A stretch of DNA of 64,000 nucleotides from Acutalibacter muris (GTDB taxonomy: Bacteria > Bacillota > Clostridia > Oscillospirales > Acutalibacteraceae): NCBI RefSeq assembly GCF_002201475.1, contig NZ_CP021422.1, forward strand, positions 3,348,001 to 3,412,000, in the 5' to 3' direction. A model generated the notes under the pieces. The model searched no databases. It was not told where the DNA came from and worked only from the letters and a program-made list of their open reading frames with translations. Shown here in pieces: positions 27,381 to 37,006 of this stretch; position 1 is the first letter of the stretch, and each line of letters begins with the position of its first letter. The position numbers and the translations under genes are program-made.

Positions 27381-28526
27381 TCAGATTTCCTCCTCTGTGG
27401 AAAGCTCGCTGTAATTGCCCAAAAACGAGAACCTGGGCAGCTCCGCTTTTAGGGCGCAGATAAGGTTTAGGGTAGAGGGGTCGTGAATACAGCCGGTAAA
27501 ATCCAGGTAAAAATCATATTCGAAGGAGCGCCCGGGGAGGGGCCGCGACTCTATCTTCGTAAGATTCAGCCCTGAGCCCGCGAACCTCCGCAGTACGCTG
27601 TGCAGGGAGCCGGTGGTGTGGGGCAGGGAGAAACAGAGGCTTATCTTGCTGGCGTCCACGGGCAGCACGGCCTCCCTGGACACGGCCACGAACCTGGTGG
27701 TATTGTTGCGCACATTTTGAACGCCCCGCCGGAGTATTGTAAGTCCATAGCGCCTTGCGGCGTCCTCGGAGCATATCACGCCCAGCCCCGGCTCCCGGCT
27801 CTCCGCAACGGCCTTGGCCGCGGCGGCGGTGTTGCTGTAGTCCTCCGTTTCATAGCCCTCCCTGGAGAGGAGCTCTGAGCACTGGGCCAGGGCCTGGGGA
27901 TGGGACAGCACCCTTGTAATCTCCCCCGGGGCTGCGGCGGCAAGGCAGTGCTCCACCCGTATATCAACGGCGCCCACAATGTAGAAGCGGTACTTCAGTA
28001 TCAGGTCGTACACGGCCGTCACCGAGCCCGCGGCGGAATTCTCCACCGGCACCACCCCCAGCGCGCCCTCTGAAACCTCACGGAACACCTCGTGAAACTC
28101 CGGCACGAACCCGATCTCCGCTCCAGGGAACAGCCTCTCTGCCGCCTGATGGGAATAGGCCCCCCGCACCCCCTGGCAGACCACTTTCCCGGGGCTCTGA
28201 AGCTCTCGGTTCGCCCTTTGCTCCAGCTCCAAAAGGTCCGGGTCGCCGCCCATGAGGTTGTGTTCCCTGTCTCGGCTTATGGCCATTATGGCCCGGTAAA
28301 ATTCTGCGGCGCTCTGGCCCATCTCCCCGGCCTGCCGGCTGACCCTGTCGATTATCTCCTGCTCCCGGGCGGCGTTTCGCACGGGCTTTCCGGCCTGCCG
28401 CTTTAGCTCTCCTACCCGCTCCACACAGCCCATGCGCTCTAAAAACAGGGGCAGAAGCTCCCTGTCGATGCGGTCTATCTCCCGGCGCTCTACCGCCAGC
28501 TTTTCTTGAAATTCCTGTTCCTCCAT
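27381..28526 (-). CDS. pheA: Bifunctional chorismate mutase / prephenate dehydratase
   Basis: 381 residues in three parts: AroQ-type chorismate mutase (about 10-90: IDRIDRELLPLFLERMGCVE, then ELKRQAGKPVRNAAREQEII), prephenate dehydratase (about 115-285: GVRGAYSHQAAERLFPG, PVENSAAGSV and the TRF motif in NNTTRFVAVS), and a C-terminal ACT domain (SLPHTTGSLHSVLRRF and the phenylalanine-sensing ESRP in KIESRPLPGRSFEYDFYLDF). It converts chorismate to phenylpyruvate, with Phe feedback expected. Third gene of aroA-aroC-pheA. Confidence 0.95.
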   Translation of the reverse strand: MEEQEFQEKLAVERREIDRIDRELLPLFLERMGCVERVGELKRQAGKPVRNAAREQEIIDRVSRQAGEMGQSAAEFYRAIMAISRDREHNLMGGDPDLLELEQRANRELQSPGKVVCQGVRGAYSHQAAERLFPGAEIGFVPEFHEVFREVSEGALGVVPVENSAAGSVTAVYDLILKYRFYIVGAVDIRVEHCLAAAAPGEITRVLSHPQALAQCSELLSREGYETEDYSNTAAAAKAVAESREPGLGVICSEDAARRYGLTILRRGVQNVRNNTTRFVAVSREAVLPVDASKISLCFSLPHTTGSLHSVLRRFAGSGLNLTKIESRPLPGRSFEYDFYLDFTGCIHDPSTLNLICALKAELPRFSFLGNYSELSTEEEI

Positions 28527-28539
28527 GCTTTGCTCCTCC

Positions 28540-29637
28540 CTATAGCATACGGCTCTGGGCCAAAAGGTCCAAAACCGCCACGGCTGCCGCCGCCTCCACC
28601 GCCGGGGCGGCTCTGGGGACCACGCAGGGGTCGTGGCGGCCCGTAACCGTCAGCTTGGCGTTGGTCCTGTCCGCCAGGTTCACTGTGTCCTGCTCCCGGC
28701 TTATGGAGGGGGTGGGCTTTAAGGCCGCCCGGAATATTATGGGCATACCGTTTGCGATCCCCCCCAGAATCCCGCCGGAATTGTTGGTGCGGGTCCTTAT
28801 GGAGCCGTCGTTTTCCATATATATGGGGTCGTTGTTTTCGCTGCCGCGCATATCCGCCACGGAAAAGCCCGCGCCGAACTCGATCCCCTTTACCGCCGGT
28901 ATGCCGAAAATTATAGAGGCTATGCGGTTCTCCACGCCGTCAAAGATGGGGTCCCCCGCCCCCACCGGCATACCCAGCACGGCGCACTCCACTGTGCCCC
29001 CCACGCTGTCCTGGCTGAGCCGCGCCCCTTCAATAGATTGGCGCATACTCTCCTTAGCCGCCGGGTCTATCACCGGGAAATATTCATTTGATAGCCTGTC
29101 CAGAAGCTCCGGGGACACTCCCACAGGGTCAAAGGACCGGTCGCCTATTTCCGCCCCGGCTATTTTCAGCACATGGGAGCCTATCTCTATCCCACGCCGC
29201 CGAAGTATCTGCCGGGCCACGGCCCCCGCGAACACCAAGGGCGCCGTGAGCCGCCCGGAGAAGTGTCCTCCCCCCCGCACGTCCTGATGGCCGCCATACT
29301 TCACTTCGGCGGTATAGTCCGCGTGGCCGGGCCGGGGCAGGACCTTTAACTGGCTGTAGTCCTTTGAGCGCTGGTTGCTGTTCTCTATAACGGCGCAGAG
29401 GGGCGCGCCGGTGGTCACACCGTCCAGAAGGCCGCAGAGAACCCGGGGTTCATCGCTCTCCTTTCGGGTGGTGGCGGTCTTGTCCCGGCCCGGGGCCCGG
29501 CGGGACATCTGCTTTAAAATCTCCGGCCAGGTTATCCTCTCCCCGGCAGGCAGGCCCTCTATATTCACGCCGATGGCCGCCGTATGGCTGCCGCCGAAGA
29601 TGGATATCCTGATACTGTTACCCCAGCTGGAGGACAT
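28540..29637 (-). CDS. aroC: Chorismate synthase
   Basis: 365 residues; ATG at 29635-29637 chosen because GGAGG lies 8 bases upstream. Signatures seen: GNSIRISIFGGSHTAAIGVN at the start, MSRRAPGRDKTATTRKESDE, GHADYTAEVKYGGHQDVRGG, FSGRLTAP, and RTNNSGGILGGIANG near 280. It uses reduced FMN to make chorismate from EPSP, the last step of the shikimate pathway, feeding the pheA product downstream. Its start overlaps the end of aroA by 20 bases. Confidence 0.95.
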   Translation of the reverse strand: MSSSWGNSIRISIFGGSHTAAIGVNIEGLPAGERITWPEILKQMSRRAPGRDKTATTRKESDEPRVLCGLLDGVTTGAPLCAVIENSNQRSKDYSQLKVLPRPGHADYTAEVKYGGHQDVRGGGHFSGRLTAPLVFAGAVARQILRRRGIEIGSHVLKIAGAEIGDRSFDPVGVSPELLDRLSNEYFPVIDPAAKESMRQSIEGARLSQDSVGGTVECAVLGMPVGAGDPIFDGVENRIASIIFGIPAVKGIEFGAGFSVADMRGSENNDPIYMENDGSIRTRTNNSGGILGGIANGMPIIFRAALKPTPSISREQDTVNLADRTNAKLTVTGRHDPCVVPRAAPAVEAAAAVAVLDLLAQSRML

Positions 29638-30886
29638 TGGCAATACCTCCTAACCTTCTGTATTCCTCAAAAAATGTGGGATAGGTCTTGTTGATGCTGT
29701 AGGCCTCCGTGACCTCTACCGGCGCTTTACTGCGGAGTCCCGCCCCGGCCAGGGCCATCACCACCCGATGGTCGTTGCAGCCCTGGGCCCTGCCTCCCTC
29801 AAGGCGCTCCACCCCGCGTATCACAAGAGTATCGCCCTCCTCGGCGGCCTGTCCTCCAAGGGCGTTTATGGCCCGGCACATGGCGGAAAGCCTGTCGCTC
29901 TCCTTAAGCCGCAGCCGGCCCCCGTTCTCAAAGCGGGTCTCCCCCCGGCAGAGGGCCGCGCATACCGCCGCCGCCGGGACCATGTCGGTGATGTTCGATA
30001 CGTCCAGCTCCTGCCCCACAAGGCCGCCGAAGGGCTCCCGGGCGCTTTTATTCCGTGCCACAAGCTCCTCTCCCTCCCAGCCGATATCCAGGCCAAAGCG
30101 GCCGAATACCTCTACACAGGCCCGGTCCCCTTGTAGAGAGTCAGGGCGCAGGCCTCTTAGGCGCACTACTGCCCCTATGGGAGACAGCGCCGCCATATTA
30201 AGGAAAAACGCCGCCTGGGACCAGTCGCCCTCCACCCGATAGCCGGGCCTTTCATACCTCTGCCCGCCGGGCACGTGCCAGCCGCCCGCTATTGGGTCAA
30301 CTCTTACGCCGAAGTCCCGAAGCACCTCCAGGGTCATGTCCACGTACCCTATGGACTCCAGGGGCGAGGTCAGTACCAGTTCGCTGTCCCCCTCTAAAAG
30401 GGGCAGGGCCATCAAAAGGCCTGTTACAAACTGGGAACTGATATTTCCCGGCAGACAGAAGCGCCCCGGAGCAAGCCTGCCCTCTATCTCAAGGGGCAGG
30501 CCAAGGCCCCCGGTCCCGTTTTTGAACGCCACGCCGTGGGCGGGAAGAAGCTCCGCGTACACCCCGAGGGGCCGCTGGGGCAGCCGCCCCCGGCCCGTGA
30601 AGCGCCAGCGGCCCCCAAGGGCGGCGGCGATGGGTATTATAAAGCGCAGAAGCGAGCCGGATTCGCCGCAGTCCACCTCTCCACCGCCGCCGGCACAGAG
30701 GATACCCGCGGCCCGCTCCGTGGCCGTGATGTCCTCGCTTGGGTACAGGTTCTCAATAACGCATTCCCTGCCGCTTGTGCAGCGGGAAAGGGCCCCGCAA
30801 AGCAGCGCCCGTATGGCGGCGGACTTGCTGGGGGGCACGGTAAGGCTCCCGCCGGCAAAGGCGGAGCCGTAGCTTACACAATACAT
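29618..30886 (-). CDS. aroA: 3-phosphoshikimate 1-carboxyvinyltransferase (EPSP synthase)
   Basis: 422 residues from ATG at 30884-30886 with AAGGAG upstream; longer frames have no ribosome site. Motifs: LTVPPSKSAAIRALLCGALS (active-site Lys-Ser), GESGSLLRFIIP, GNISSQFVTGLLMALP and LRLKESDRLSAMCRAINALG. It transfers enolpyruvate from PEP to shikimate-3-phosphate. First gene of the aromatic operon, divergent from the GH2 gene. Confidence 0.95.
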   Translation of the reverse strand: MYCVSYGSAFAGGSLTVPPSKSAAIRALLCGALSRCTSGRECVIENLYPSEDITATERAAGILCAGGGGEVDCGESGSLLRFIIPIAAALGGRWRFTGRGRLPQRPLGVYAELLPAHGVAFKNGTGGLGLPLEIEGRLAPGRFCLPGNISSQFVTGLLMALPLLEGDSELVLTSPLESIGYVDMTLEVLRDFGVRVDPIAGGWHVPGGQRYERPGYRVEGDWSQAAFFLNMAALSPIGAVVRLRGLRPDSLQGDRACVEVFGRFGLDIGWEGEELVARNKSAREPFGGLVGQELDVSNITDMVPAAAVCAALCRGETRFENGGRLRLKESDRLSAMCRAINALGGQAAEEGDTLVIRGVERLEGGRAQGCNDHRVVMALAGAGLRSKAPVEVTEAYSINKTYPTFFEEYRRLGGIANVLQLG

Positions 30887-30966
30887 AGGTATTCTCCTTT
30901 GTGACAACAGGCTGTCTATTTTATTATACCAGCTTTCGGGGCTTCTTGCAAGAAAAAACGGGGCGT

Positions 30967-31025
30967 AAAATGCAAAGGTAAAATGCAAAGTTGTGCTTGC
31001 AAACGCCTATCGGTTGTGGTATGAT
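30967..31025 (+). promoter_or_regulatory. GH2 gene promoter with tandem 11-bp repeats
   Basis: TTGCAA (30997-31002), 17-bp spacer and TATGAT (31020-31025). Two perfect AAAATGCAAAG copies (30967-30977 and 30980-30990) stand directly before the -35, a likely activator site for carbohydrate control. Confidence 0.65.
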
Positions 31026-31061
31026 GTGTACAATTTATTCAACTTTGGAAGGAGAAAGACC

Positions 31062-32810
31062 ATGTCCATACCCCGTCCTGAATATCCCCGCCCTCAGATG
31101 ACAAGGGGAGAAGAAAGCTGGCTGAACCTTAACGGCAGCTGGGAGTTCGAGTTTGATTTCGGAGACAGCGGCATTGAGCGACGCCAGTGGGAAAAACCCT
31201 TCTCCAAGGCCATCACAGTGCCCTTCTGCCCGGAGAGCAAGCTCTCCGGCATAGGCTATACGGACTTTATCCCCGCCGTATGGTACCGCCGCAAGGTCGA
31301 TATTACCCCGGAGCAGGCAAAGGGCGCAGTCGTGCTGCGCTTCGGCGCGGTGGACTATAAGTGCACCGTCTGGGTCAACGGCAGGGAGGTGGGAAGCCAC
31401 AGGGGCGGCTATGTGTCCTTCGCTTTTGACATCACGGCCTATGTACAGCCCGGCGAGAACACCATTGCCCTCTGCGCCCAGGACAACGTGCGCTCTGGCA
31501 AACAGCCCAAGGGCAAGCAGGCCCATCTGCACTACTCCAACGCCTGCGACTATACCCGCACCACCGGCATATGGCAGACGGTATGGCTGGAGTTCCTTCC
31601 CAAGACACATATCGTCTCCTATAAGGTCTACCCCCAGCCCGATAACAGCTCCGTCTCCCTACAGGTATCTATAAAGGGCTGCACTGAGGGCTGCGCGCTA
31701 AAGGCCGCCGCCTCTTTTGAGGGCAGGACCGTGGGCAGATGTGAGCGCGCAGGAGCCGGCCAGCTGGCCTTTGAGCTCTCCCTTTCTGAGAAACATCTTT
31801 GGGCCCCGGGGGAGCCCAACCTCTACGACTTGGAGCTTATTATTGAAAAGGACGGCGCTGTGATCGACAGGATAGACGGCTACTTTGGTCTTCGCAGCCT
31901 CCGCTGGGACAAAAAGGCCATCGAGATAAACGACAGGCCAATATTCCAGCGGCTGATACTGGACCAGGGCTTCTATCCCGACGGCATTTACACCGCTCCC
32001 AGCGACGAGGCGCTGAAAAAGGACATAGAGCTGAGCATGGACCTGGGCTTCAACGGCGCAAGGCTGCATCAGAAGGTGTTCGAGGAGCGGTATCTCTACT
32101 GGGCGGATAAGCTTGGATATATCGTCTGGGGCGAGATGGCCAGCTGGGGCTGCGACATCTCCACCCCGGCAGGCCTTGAGTATTTCCTGCCCGAGTGGAT
32201 AGAGTCGGTGGAGCGGGACTTTAACCACCCGGCTTTAGTGGGCTGGTGCCCCTTTAACGAGACCTGGGACCACCCCTATACAGGCGCCCGGCAGGACGAC
32301 GAGGTGCTGCGGGCCACGTACCTTGCCACCAAGGCTCTGGACCCCACCCGCCCGTTGATAGACACCAGCGGCAATTTCCATGTGATAACCGATATCTACG
32401 ACATACACGACTATGACCAGGACCCGGAGTCCTTCAGGGAGAAGCTTGCCCCCATGGCCGAGGGCGGCCCTGCCCACGAGACTTTCCCGAACCGCCAGAA
32501 GTATGAGGGCCAGCCCTACTTTGTCAGCGAGTACGGCGGCACCTGGTGGAATCCCGCCCCCGAGGATGAAAACAACTGGGGCTATGGCAACCGGCCCCAG
32601 AGCGAGGACGAGGTGCTGCGGCGCTTTGCGGGCCTTGCCGGAGCAATGCTCGAGAACCCGGCAGTGTGCGCCCTGTGCTATACCCAGCTCACCGACGTGG
32701 AGCAGGAGCAGAACGGCCTTTACTCCTATGACCGCAGCCGCAAGTTCTCCGACAGGATATATGAGGGCATGAGGACCGCCATGTCTGCCCGGGCGGCCAT
32801 AGAGAAGTGA
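31062..32810 (+). CDS. Glycoside hydrolase family 2 protein (beta-galactosidase/glucuronidase-like)
   Basis: 582 residues; ATG after AAGGAGAAAGACC. Sugar-binding jelly roll (about 15-170: [36 protein letters not shown]), immunoglobulin-like middle domain ([20 protein letters not shown]) and TIM barrel with acid/base Glu400 in CPFNETWDH and nucleophile Glu490 in [11 protein letters not shown]. No signal peptide. The short form without the C-terminal LacZ domains resembles beta-glucuronidase and related GH2 enzymes; exact sugar not readable. Followed by a strong terminator. Confidence 0.9.
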   Translation: MSIPRPEYPRPQMTRGEESWLNLNGSWEFEFDFGDSGIERRQWEKPFSKAITVPFCPESKLSGIGYTDFIPAVWYRRKVDITPEQAKGAVVLRFGAVDYKCTVWVNGREVGSHRGGYVSFAFDITAYVQPGENTIALCAQDNVRSGKQPKGKQAHLHYSNACDYTRTTGIWQTVWLEFLPKTHIVSYKVYPQPDNSSVSLQVSIKGCTEGCALKAAASFEGRTVGRCERAGAGQLAFELSLSEKHLWAPGEPNLYDLELIIEKDGAVIDRIDGYFGLRSLRWDKKAIEINDRPIFQRLILDQGFYPDGIYTAPSDEALKKDIELSMDLGFNGARLHQKVFEERYLYWADKLGYIVWGEMASWGCDISTPAGLEYFLPEWIESVERDFNHPALVGWCPFNETWDHPYTGARQDDEVLRATYLATKALDPTRPLIDTSGNFHVITDIYDIHDYDQDPESFREKLAPMAEGGPAHETFPNRQKYEGQPYFVSEYGGTWWNPAPEDENNWGYGNRPQSEDEVLRRFAGLAGAMLENPAVCALCYTQLTDVEQEQNGLYSYDRSRKFSDRIYEGMRTAMSARAAIEK

Positions 32811-32843
32811 GCGCCTGGAATAGAAATCTATAAGCATAATAGT

Positions 32844-32882
32844 AAAGCCCCCTATGCAGAACAAAACTGCATAGGGGGCTTT
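32844..32882. terminator. Bidirectional intrinsic terminator
   Basis: AAAGCCCCCTATGCAG / CTGCATAGGGGGCTTT (16-bp perfect arms) between converging GH2 and aldo/keto reductase genes. Confidence 0.9.
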
Positions 32883-32905
32883 GAGCTACAAAATATTTGC
32901 GGAGC

Positions 32906-34027
32906 CTATCTGTCAAAATGCGCGGAAACTTCCTTCAGCTTCTCGATGATGGGCAGGTGCTGGGGGCACATCTCCTCGCACTGGCCGCATTCAATACAGT
33001 CCTTTGCCTTTCCAAAATTCTTTGTCAGATTGGCGTAGTTGGAGAAGTTCACCGTCCAGCCCTTCTCCTCCAAATGCTCACGCATATCCTCGTTATATAG
33101 GGAGAAATACTGGGGTATGGCGATCTTCTGGGGGCAGCCCTCGGTGCAGTAGGAGCAGCCTGTGCAGGGCACGGCGATCCGGCTGTTGATGATCTCCCCG
33201 GCCTTCATTACCATGGCCTTTTCCTCCTCAGTGAGAGGCTTGAAGTTCTCCATAAAGCTGAGATTGTCCTCCATCTGCGCAAGGCTGCTCATGCCAGAGA
33301 GCACCATCTTCACCTCCGGCAGGCTGGCGGCAAAGCGGATGGCCCAGGAAGCCGGGGACAGGCTGGGGTCGTGGGCCTTGAACAGCTCCTCCACCTCTGC
33401 GGGAACTTTCGCCAGAGTGCCGCCCTTCACGGGCTCCATAACCGTCACCCACTTGCCGTGCTTCACCGCCACATCGTAGCAGGCCTTGGATTGTATCCAC
33501 TGGCTGTCCCAATCCAGATAGTTTATCTGTAACTGAACGAACTCGAGGAAGGGGTACTTGGTAAGAATCTCGTCCAGCAGCTCCGCCGTGGCGTGGAAGG
33601 AGATACCCGCCGTTTTCACCAGACCCTTCTCCTTCTTATCTTTCAGCCAGCTAAAGCAATCGAACTGTTCATACTTAGGCAGGCTGCCGGACTCTATACC
33701 GTGGAGCATATAATAGTCGAAATATTCCACGCCGGTCTTGCGGAGCTGCTGGTTAAAGACGGTGTCTCTGTCCTCCAGGCTGTTGAAGAAGCCGTTATGC
33801 AGCTTGCTGGCCAGGGTGAATTTGTCCCTGGAATAGCGGCTGGTGAGCACCTCCTTCACCGTGGGCTCGCTCTGGAAACCGCAGTACATCCAGGCGGTGT
33901 CAAAGTAAGTAAAGCCCTTTTCAATGAACAGGTCTACCATCTTCTTGACCTGCTCCACGTCGATAGCGCCCGCATTGGACGGGTCGGTGGTGGGCAGGCG
34001 CATTAGGCCGAAGCCGAAATTTTTCAT
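32906..34027 (-). CDS. Aldo/keto reductase with C-terminal 2x[4Fe-4S] ferredoxin domain
   Basis: 373 residues; ATG follows AGGAAG. The AKR barrel occupies about 1-270 (FGFGLMRLPT, YFDTAWMYCGFQSE, FDYYMLHGIESG). The tail holds two cysteine clusters, CTGCSYCTEGCP near 292 and CIECGQCEEMCPQH near 350, typical of the anaerobe AKR-ferredoxin fusion family. Probably an electron-coupled oxidoreductase of small carbonyl compounds; substrate unknown. Confidence 0.9.
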   Translation of the reverse strand: MKNFGFGLMRLPTTDPSNAGAIDVEQVKKMVDLFIEKGFTYFDTAWMYCGFQSEPTVKEVLTSRYSRDKFTLASKLHNGFFNSLEDRDTVFNQQLRKTGVEYFDYYMLHGIESGSLPKYEQFDCFSWLKDKKEKGLVKTAGISFHATAELLDEILTKYPFLEFVQLQINYLDWDSQWIQSKACYDVAVKHGKWVTVMEPVKGGTLAKVPAEVEELFKAHDPSLSPASWAIRFAASLPEVKMVLSGMSSLAQMEDNLSFMENFKPLTEEEKAMVMKAGEIINSRIAVPCTGCSYCTEGCPQKIAIPQYFSLYNEDMREHLEEKGWTVNFSNYANLTKNFGKAKDCIECGQCEEMCPQHLPIIEKLKEVSAHFDR

Positions 34028-34199
34028 GGCGTAAACTTCCTTTCATATTTTTTATCCATTATACAACCTTGACCGCTCTCCATGTCAAGACCTATTTCCA
34101 AAAATGTCTTGCAGCTTACTCTGCCGGGTCTTGACCTCGCGCAAAAAACCTCTTGCTATTCCGCGCAATATGGTGTAAAATGTAGTCGAGACACAGAAG

Positions 34200-34319
34200 C
34201 AAAAAAGGCAGGGCGCCGGGGACCGCCATCCCCAACGCCCCTATGCAGGAGCGCTAACCTCCCACACAGCAGAATATCTGCACCATATCTATTATAAACA
34301 ATCCCCTGTTTTTTTACAA
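34200..34319 (-). ncRNA. Candidate small RNA with its own promoter and terminator
   Basis: Minus strand: TTGTAA (34314-34319), 17-bp spacer and TATAAT (34291-34296) form a near-consensus promoter. About 45 bases downstream a GC-rich two-part stem (GGGCG-TT-GGGGA ... TCCCC-GG-CGCCC, 34211-34240) is followed by six T residues (34201-34206), a textbook terminator. The transcript would be about 85 nt (34284 to 34200). No ribosome site or reading frame of note lies within. It sits in the 440-base gap upstream of the aldo/keto reductase gene; the remainder of that gap holds nothing recognised. Confidence 0.6.
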
Positions 34320-34471
34320 GGGCCTAAGTGGATTTTGCGTGTAGCTTCCGGCGGTGTAGGGTCAAGTTCCCTGCGCCGCTTTTGTTGTCTCAGCGGCGAA
34401 GCCCATAGGGCGGGCCTGGGGTCTGCCCTTTGGGGGGTGTCGCTGGGAAAATATTTTTAGGAGGATGCACT

Positions 34472-34612
34472 ATGAAAAAATCCATCTTAGCACTGCTTTT
34501 AGCCGTACTGACGGGGCTGACTGCCTATGGCGGCAACGCCGGCAGCCCTGCCCCGGAGCCCCCGGCCGGGGCCCGCTCACTTAAGCGGGAAGGCGCTTTA
34601 AAGAAAGAATGA
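34472..34612 (+). pseudogene. Truncated lipoprotein leader peptide
   Basis: 46 codons: MKKSILALLLAVLTGLTAYG then GNAGSPAPEPPAGARSLKRE. ATG after AGGAGG. It is a lipoprotein-type signal sequence whose expected lipobox Cys (LTACG) reads Tyr (LTAYG). The protein ends where the IS5-family remnant begins, so the mature part is lost. Confidence 0.5.
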
Positions 34613-35035
34613 CGTTACAAAAAGAACAGTACGAACAAGTAGCAGACTGCTTTCCAAAACAGCGTAAGCCAGCGAAGATCAGTAATTTGAACGTGTTGAA
34701 CGCAGTGCTGTACATAGTGGAAAATGGGTGCAAATGGAGGGGCTTACCCAAAGAATACGGAGATTGGCACGTGATCTATGTTCGGATAAACCGCTGGGCG
34801 AAAAACGGCGTTTTAGAAAGGGTATTTCTGCGTTTACAACAGCTGGAGATCCTTCAGCTCCAGGTAAACGTGGTAAGCTTGGGTTCCGCCCGCATCAGGG
34901 TCCACCCGGAGAGAACGCCAAATATAATATGGTCGCCGCATCTGGTCGGGGCGGGGTGATCCCTTCGCCGTCCGACTGAAACGCCATATAATTTTACACT
35001 TCAAGGCGGTAATTTCTCTGAAGCCCGTCGCAAGG
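34609..35035 (+). pseudogene. IS5-family transposase remnant
   Basis: ATG at 34609 gives QYEQVADCFPKQRKPAKISN, VLYIVENGCKWRGLPKEYGD and INRWAKNGVLERVFLRLQQL, the DUF4096 N-terminus of the family. After ILQLQVNVVSLGS the frame drifts (HPERTPNIIWSPHLVGAG) and the DDE core is missing. It is a different subgroup from the intact copy at 2467-3340. Confidence 0.75.
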
Positions 35036-35050
35036 ATAAGTACCATTTAA

Positions 35051-35082
35051 GAAAGGGAGCCCCTTAAAAGGCTCCCTTTCTT
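35051..35082. terminator. Bidirectional intrinsic terminator
   Basis: GAAAGGGAGCC / GGCTCCCTTTC with T and A runs on both sides; ends the ABC exporter operon on the minus strand. Confidence 0.85.
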
Positions 35083-35095
35083 CATGCACTTTAAA

Positions 35096-37006
35096 TCACT
35101 CCAACTCAAACGCCCCGGTATAAAGCTGATAATACTTGCCCTTCTGGGCAATCAGCTCCTCATGGGTCCCGCGCTCGATGATATGCCCCAGCTCCAGCAC
35201 CATGATGCTGTCGGAGTTCTGGACGGTACTCAAGCGGTGGGCGATGACGAAGACCGTGCGGCCCTGCATCAGGCCATCCATGCCTTTTTGTACCAGGCGC
35301 TCGGTGCGGGTATCGATAGATGACGTGGCCTCGTCCAGGACCATCACCGGCGGGTCGGCCACGGCGGCCCGGGCTATGGAGAGCAGCTGACGCTGGCCCT
35401 GGCTGAGACTGCCGCCGTCGCCGGTGAGCTCGGTGTCATAGCCCTCGGGCAGGCGGCGGATAAAGCCGTCGGCGTTGGCCAATTTAGCTGCGGCCTCCAC
35501 CTCCTCGTCAGTGGCGTCCAGCTTGCCGTAGCGGATATTCTCCCGCACGGTGCCGGTAAAGAGGTTGGTGTCCTGTAAGACCACACCAAGGGACCGGCGC
35601 AAATCAGGCTTTTTGATCTTGTTGATATTTATGCCGTCATACCGAATCTTGCCGTCGGCTATATCGTAGAAGCGGTTGATAAGGTTGGTTATGGTGGTCT
35701 TGCCCGCGCCCGTGGCCCCCACGAAGGCTATCTTCTTGCCGGGCTGGGCATCGATGTCGATGTTGTGCAGCACCAGCTTCTCCTCGTTATAGCCGAAGTC
35801 CACGTCCAAAAGCTCCACCTCACCGGTGAGCTTCTGATAGGTCACGGTGCCGTCCTCCTTATGGGGGTGCTTCCAGGCCCACATACCGGTACGTTCGGTG
35901 GTCTCGGTGAGGACGCCGTTTACTTCCTTGGCGTTCACAAGGGTCACGTAGCCCTCGTCCTGCTCGGGTGTCTCGTCCATCATCTCGAAGATGCGCTCGG
36001 CTCCCGCCAGGGCCATGACCATCACGTTGAACTGCTGGGCTATCTGGCCTATGGGCATTGTGAAGCTTCTGCTAAGCTGCAAAAACGCCGCTATGCCGCC
36101 AAGAGTCAGTCCGCCAACGCCGCCTATGGCCAACGCGCCCCCGGCGATGGCTATCAGGGCGTACTGCAAATGCCCCAGGTTGTTCATGACGGGGCCCATT
36201 ATGTTGGCGAAGCTGTTGGCCCGGGCGGCGTCGCTTCTAAGCTGGTCGTTGAGCTTGTCGAAGTCCGCCTTGGCGTGCTCCTCGTGGCAGAAGACCTTTA
36301 TCACCTTCTGCCCGGTGATCATCTCCTCGATATATCCGTTGATGGCCCCCAGAGACTTCTGCTGGCGCACGAAATATTTGCCAGACATACCGCCTATCTT
36401 GCCGGTGAGCAGCAGCATAAGCGCCACCACCACCAGCACCAGGACAGTCAGCGGTATACTCGTGGATACCATGGCGATGAACACCGACACAAGGGTTATC
36501 ACAGTGTTAAAGAGCTGAGGGATACTCTGTGAGATGAGCATACGAAGGGTGTCCGTGTCGTTGGTGTACCGGCTCATAATGTCGCCGTGGGTGTGGGTAT
36601 CGAAATACTTTATGGGCAGGTGCTGCATACGTGAGAACAGGTCGTCCCTTATGTCCTTTAATATCCCCTGGGAGACGTTCACCATCAGCCAGTTATAGGT
36701 AAAGGTGGTGACAACGCCCGCAAGGTATATCAGCGCCATGGTGCCAAGGGCCCTTAAGAGCCCTGTAAATACCGGGTTCTCCATCTGGAGCAGGGGGGTG
36801 ATATAGTCGTCTATGAGGGTCTCAAGGAACATGGAGCCCACGACTCCCGCCAAGGCGCTGACGAGTATGCACACAAGCACTATGGCCAAGCGTATTCTGT
36901 TGGGCAGGTCCATATAGCTCAAAAGCCTTTTGATGACCTTCCCCTGGTTCTTTGGTTTCGGCCTGTTTTTGGCGTAGGCCGCGCCCATTGGTCCTCTAGG
37001 AGGCAT
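35096..37006 (-). CDS. ABC exporter ATPase/permease, heterodimer subunit B
   Basis: 636 residues from the ATG at 37006 (AAAGGAGAG upstream; it overlaps the end of subunit A by 11 bases, so translational coupling is likely). Exporter membrane domain about 40-340, then Walker A GATGAGKTT, signature LSQGQRQL, Walker B VMVLDEATSSIDTRT and switch VIAHRLST. Its Walker B Glu and switch His are present, so it supplies the catalytic residues its partner lacks. Typical of multidrug or lipid exporters of the BmrCD/TM287-288 type. Confidence 0.9.
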   Translation of the reverse strand: MPPRGPMGAAYAKNRPKPKNQGKVIKRLLSYMDLPNRIRLAIVLVCILVSALAGVVGSMFLETLIDDYITPLLQMENPVFTGLLRALGTMALIYLAGVVTTFTYNWLMVNVSQGILKDIRDDLFSRMQHLPIKYFDTHTHGDIMSRYTNDTDTLRMLISQSIPQLFNTVITLVSVFIAMVSTSIPLTVLVLVVVALMLLLTGKIGGMSGKYFVRQQKSLGAINGYIEEMITGQKVIKVFCHEEHAKADFDKLNDQLRSDAARANSFANIMGPVMNNLGHLQYALIAIAGGALAIGGVGGLTLGGIAAFLQLSRSFTMPIGQIAQQFNVMVMALAGAERIFEMMDETPEQDEGYVTLVNAKEVNGVLTETTERTGMWAWKHPHKEDGTVTYQKLTGEVELLDVDFGYNEEKLVLHNIDIDAQPGKKIAFVGATGAGKTTITNLINRFYDIADGKIRYDGININKIKKPDLRRSLGVVLQDTNLFTGTVRENIRYGKLDATDEEVEAAAKLANADGFIRRLPEGYDTELTGDGGSLSQGQRQLLSIARAAVADPPVMVLDEATSSIDTRTERLVQKGMDGLMQGRTVFVIAHRLSTVQNSDSIMVLELGHIIERGTHEELIAQKGKYYQLYTGAFELE

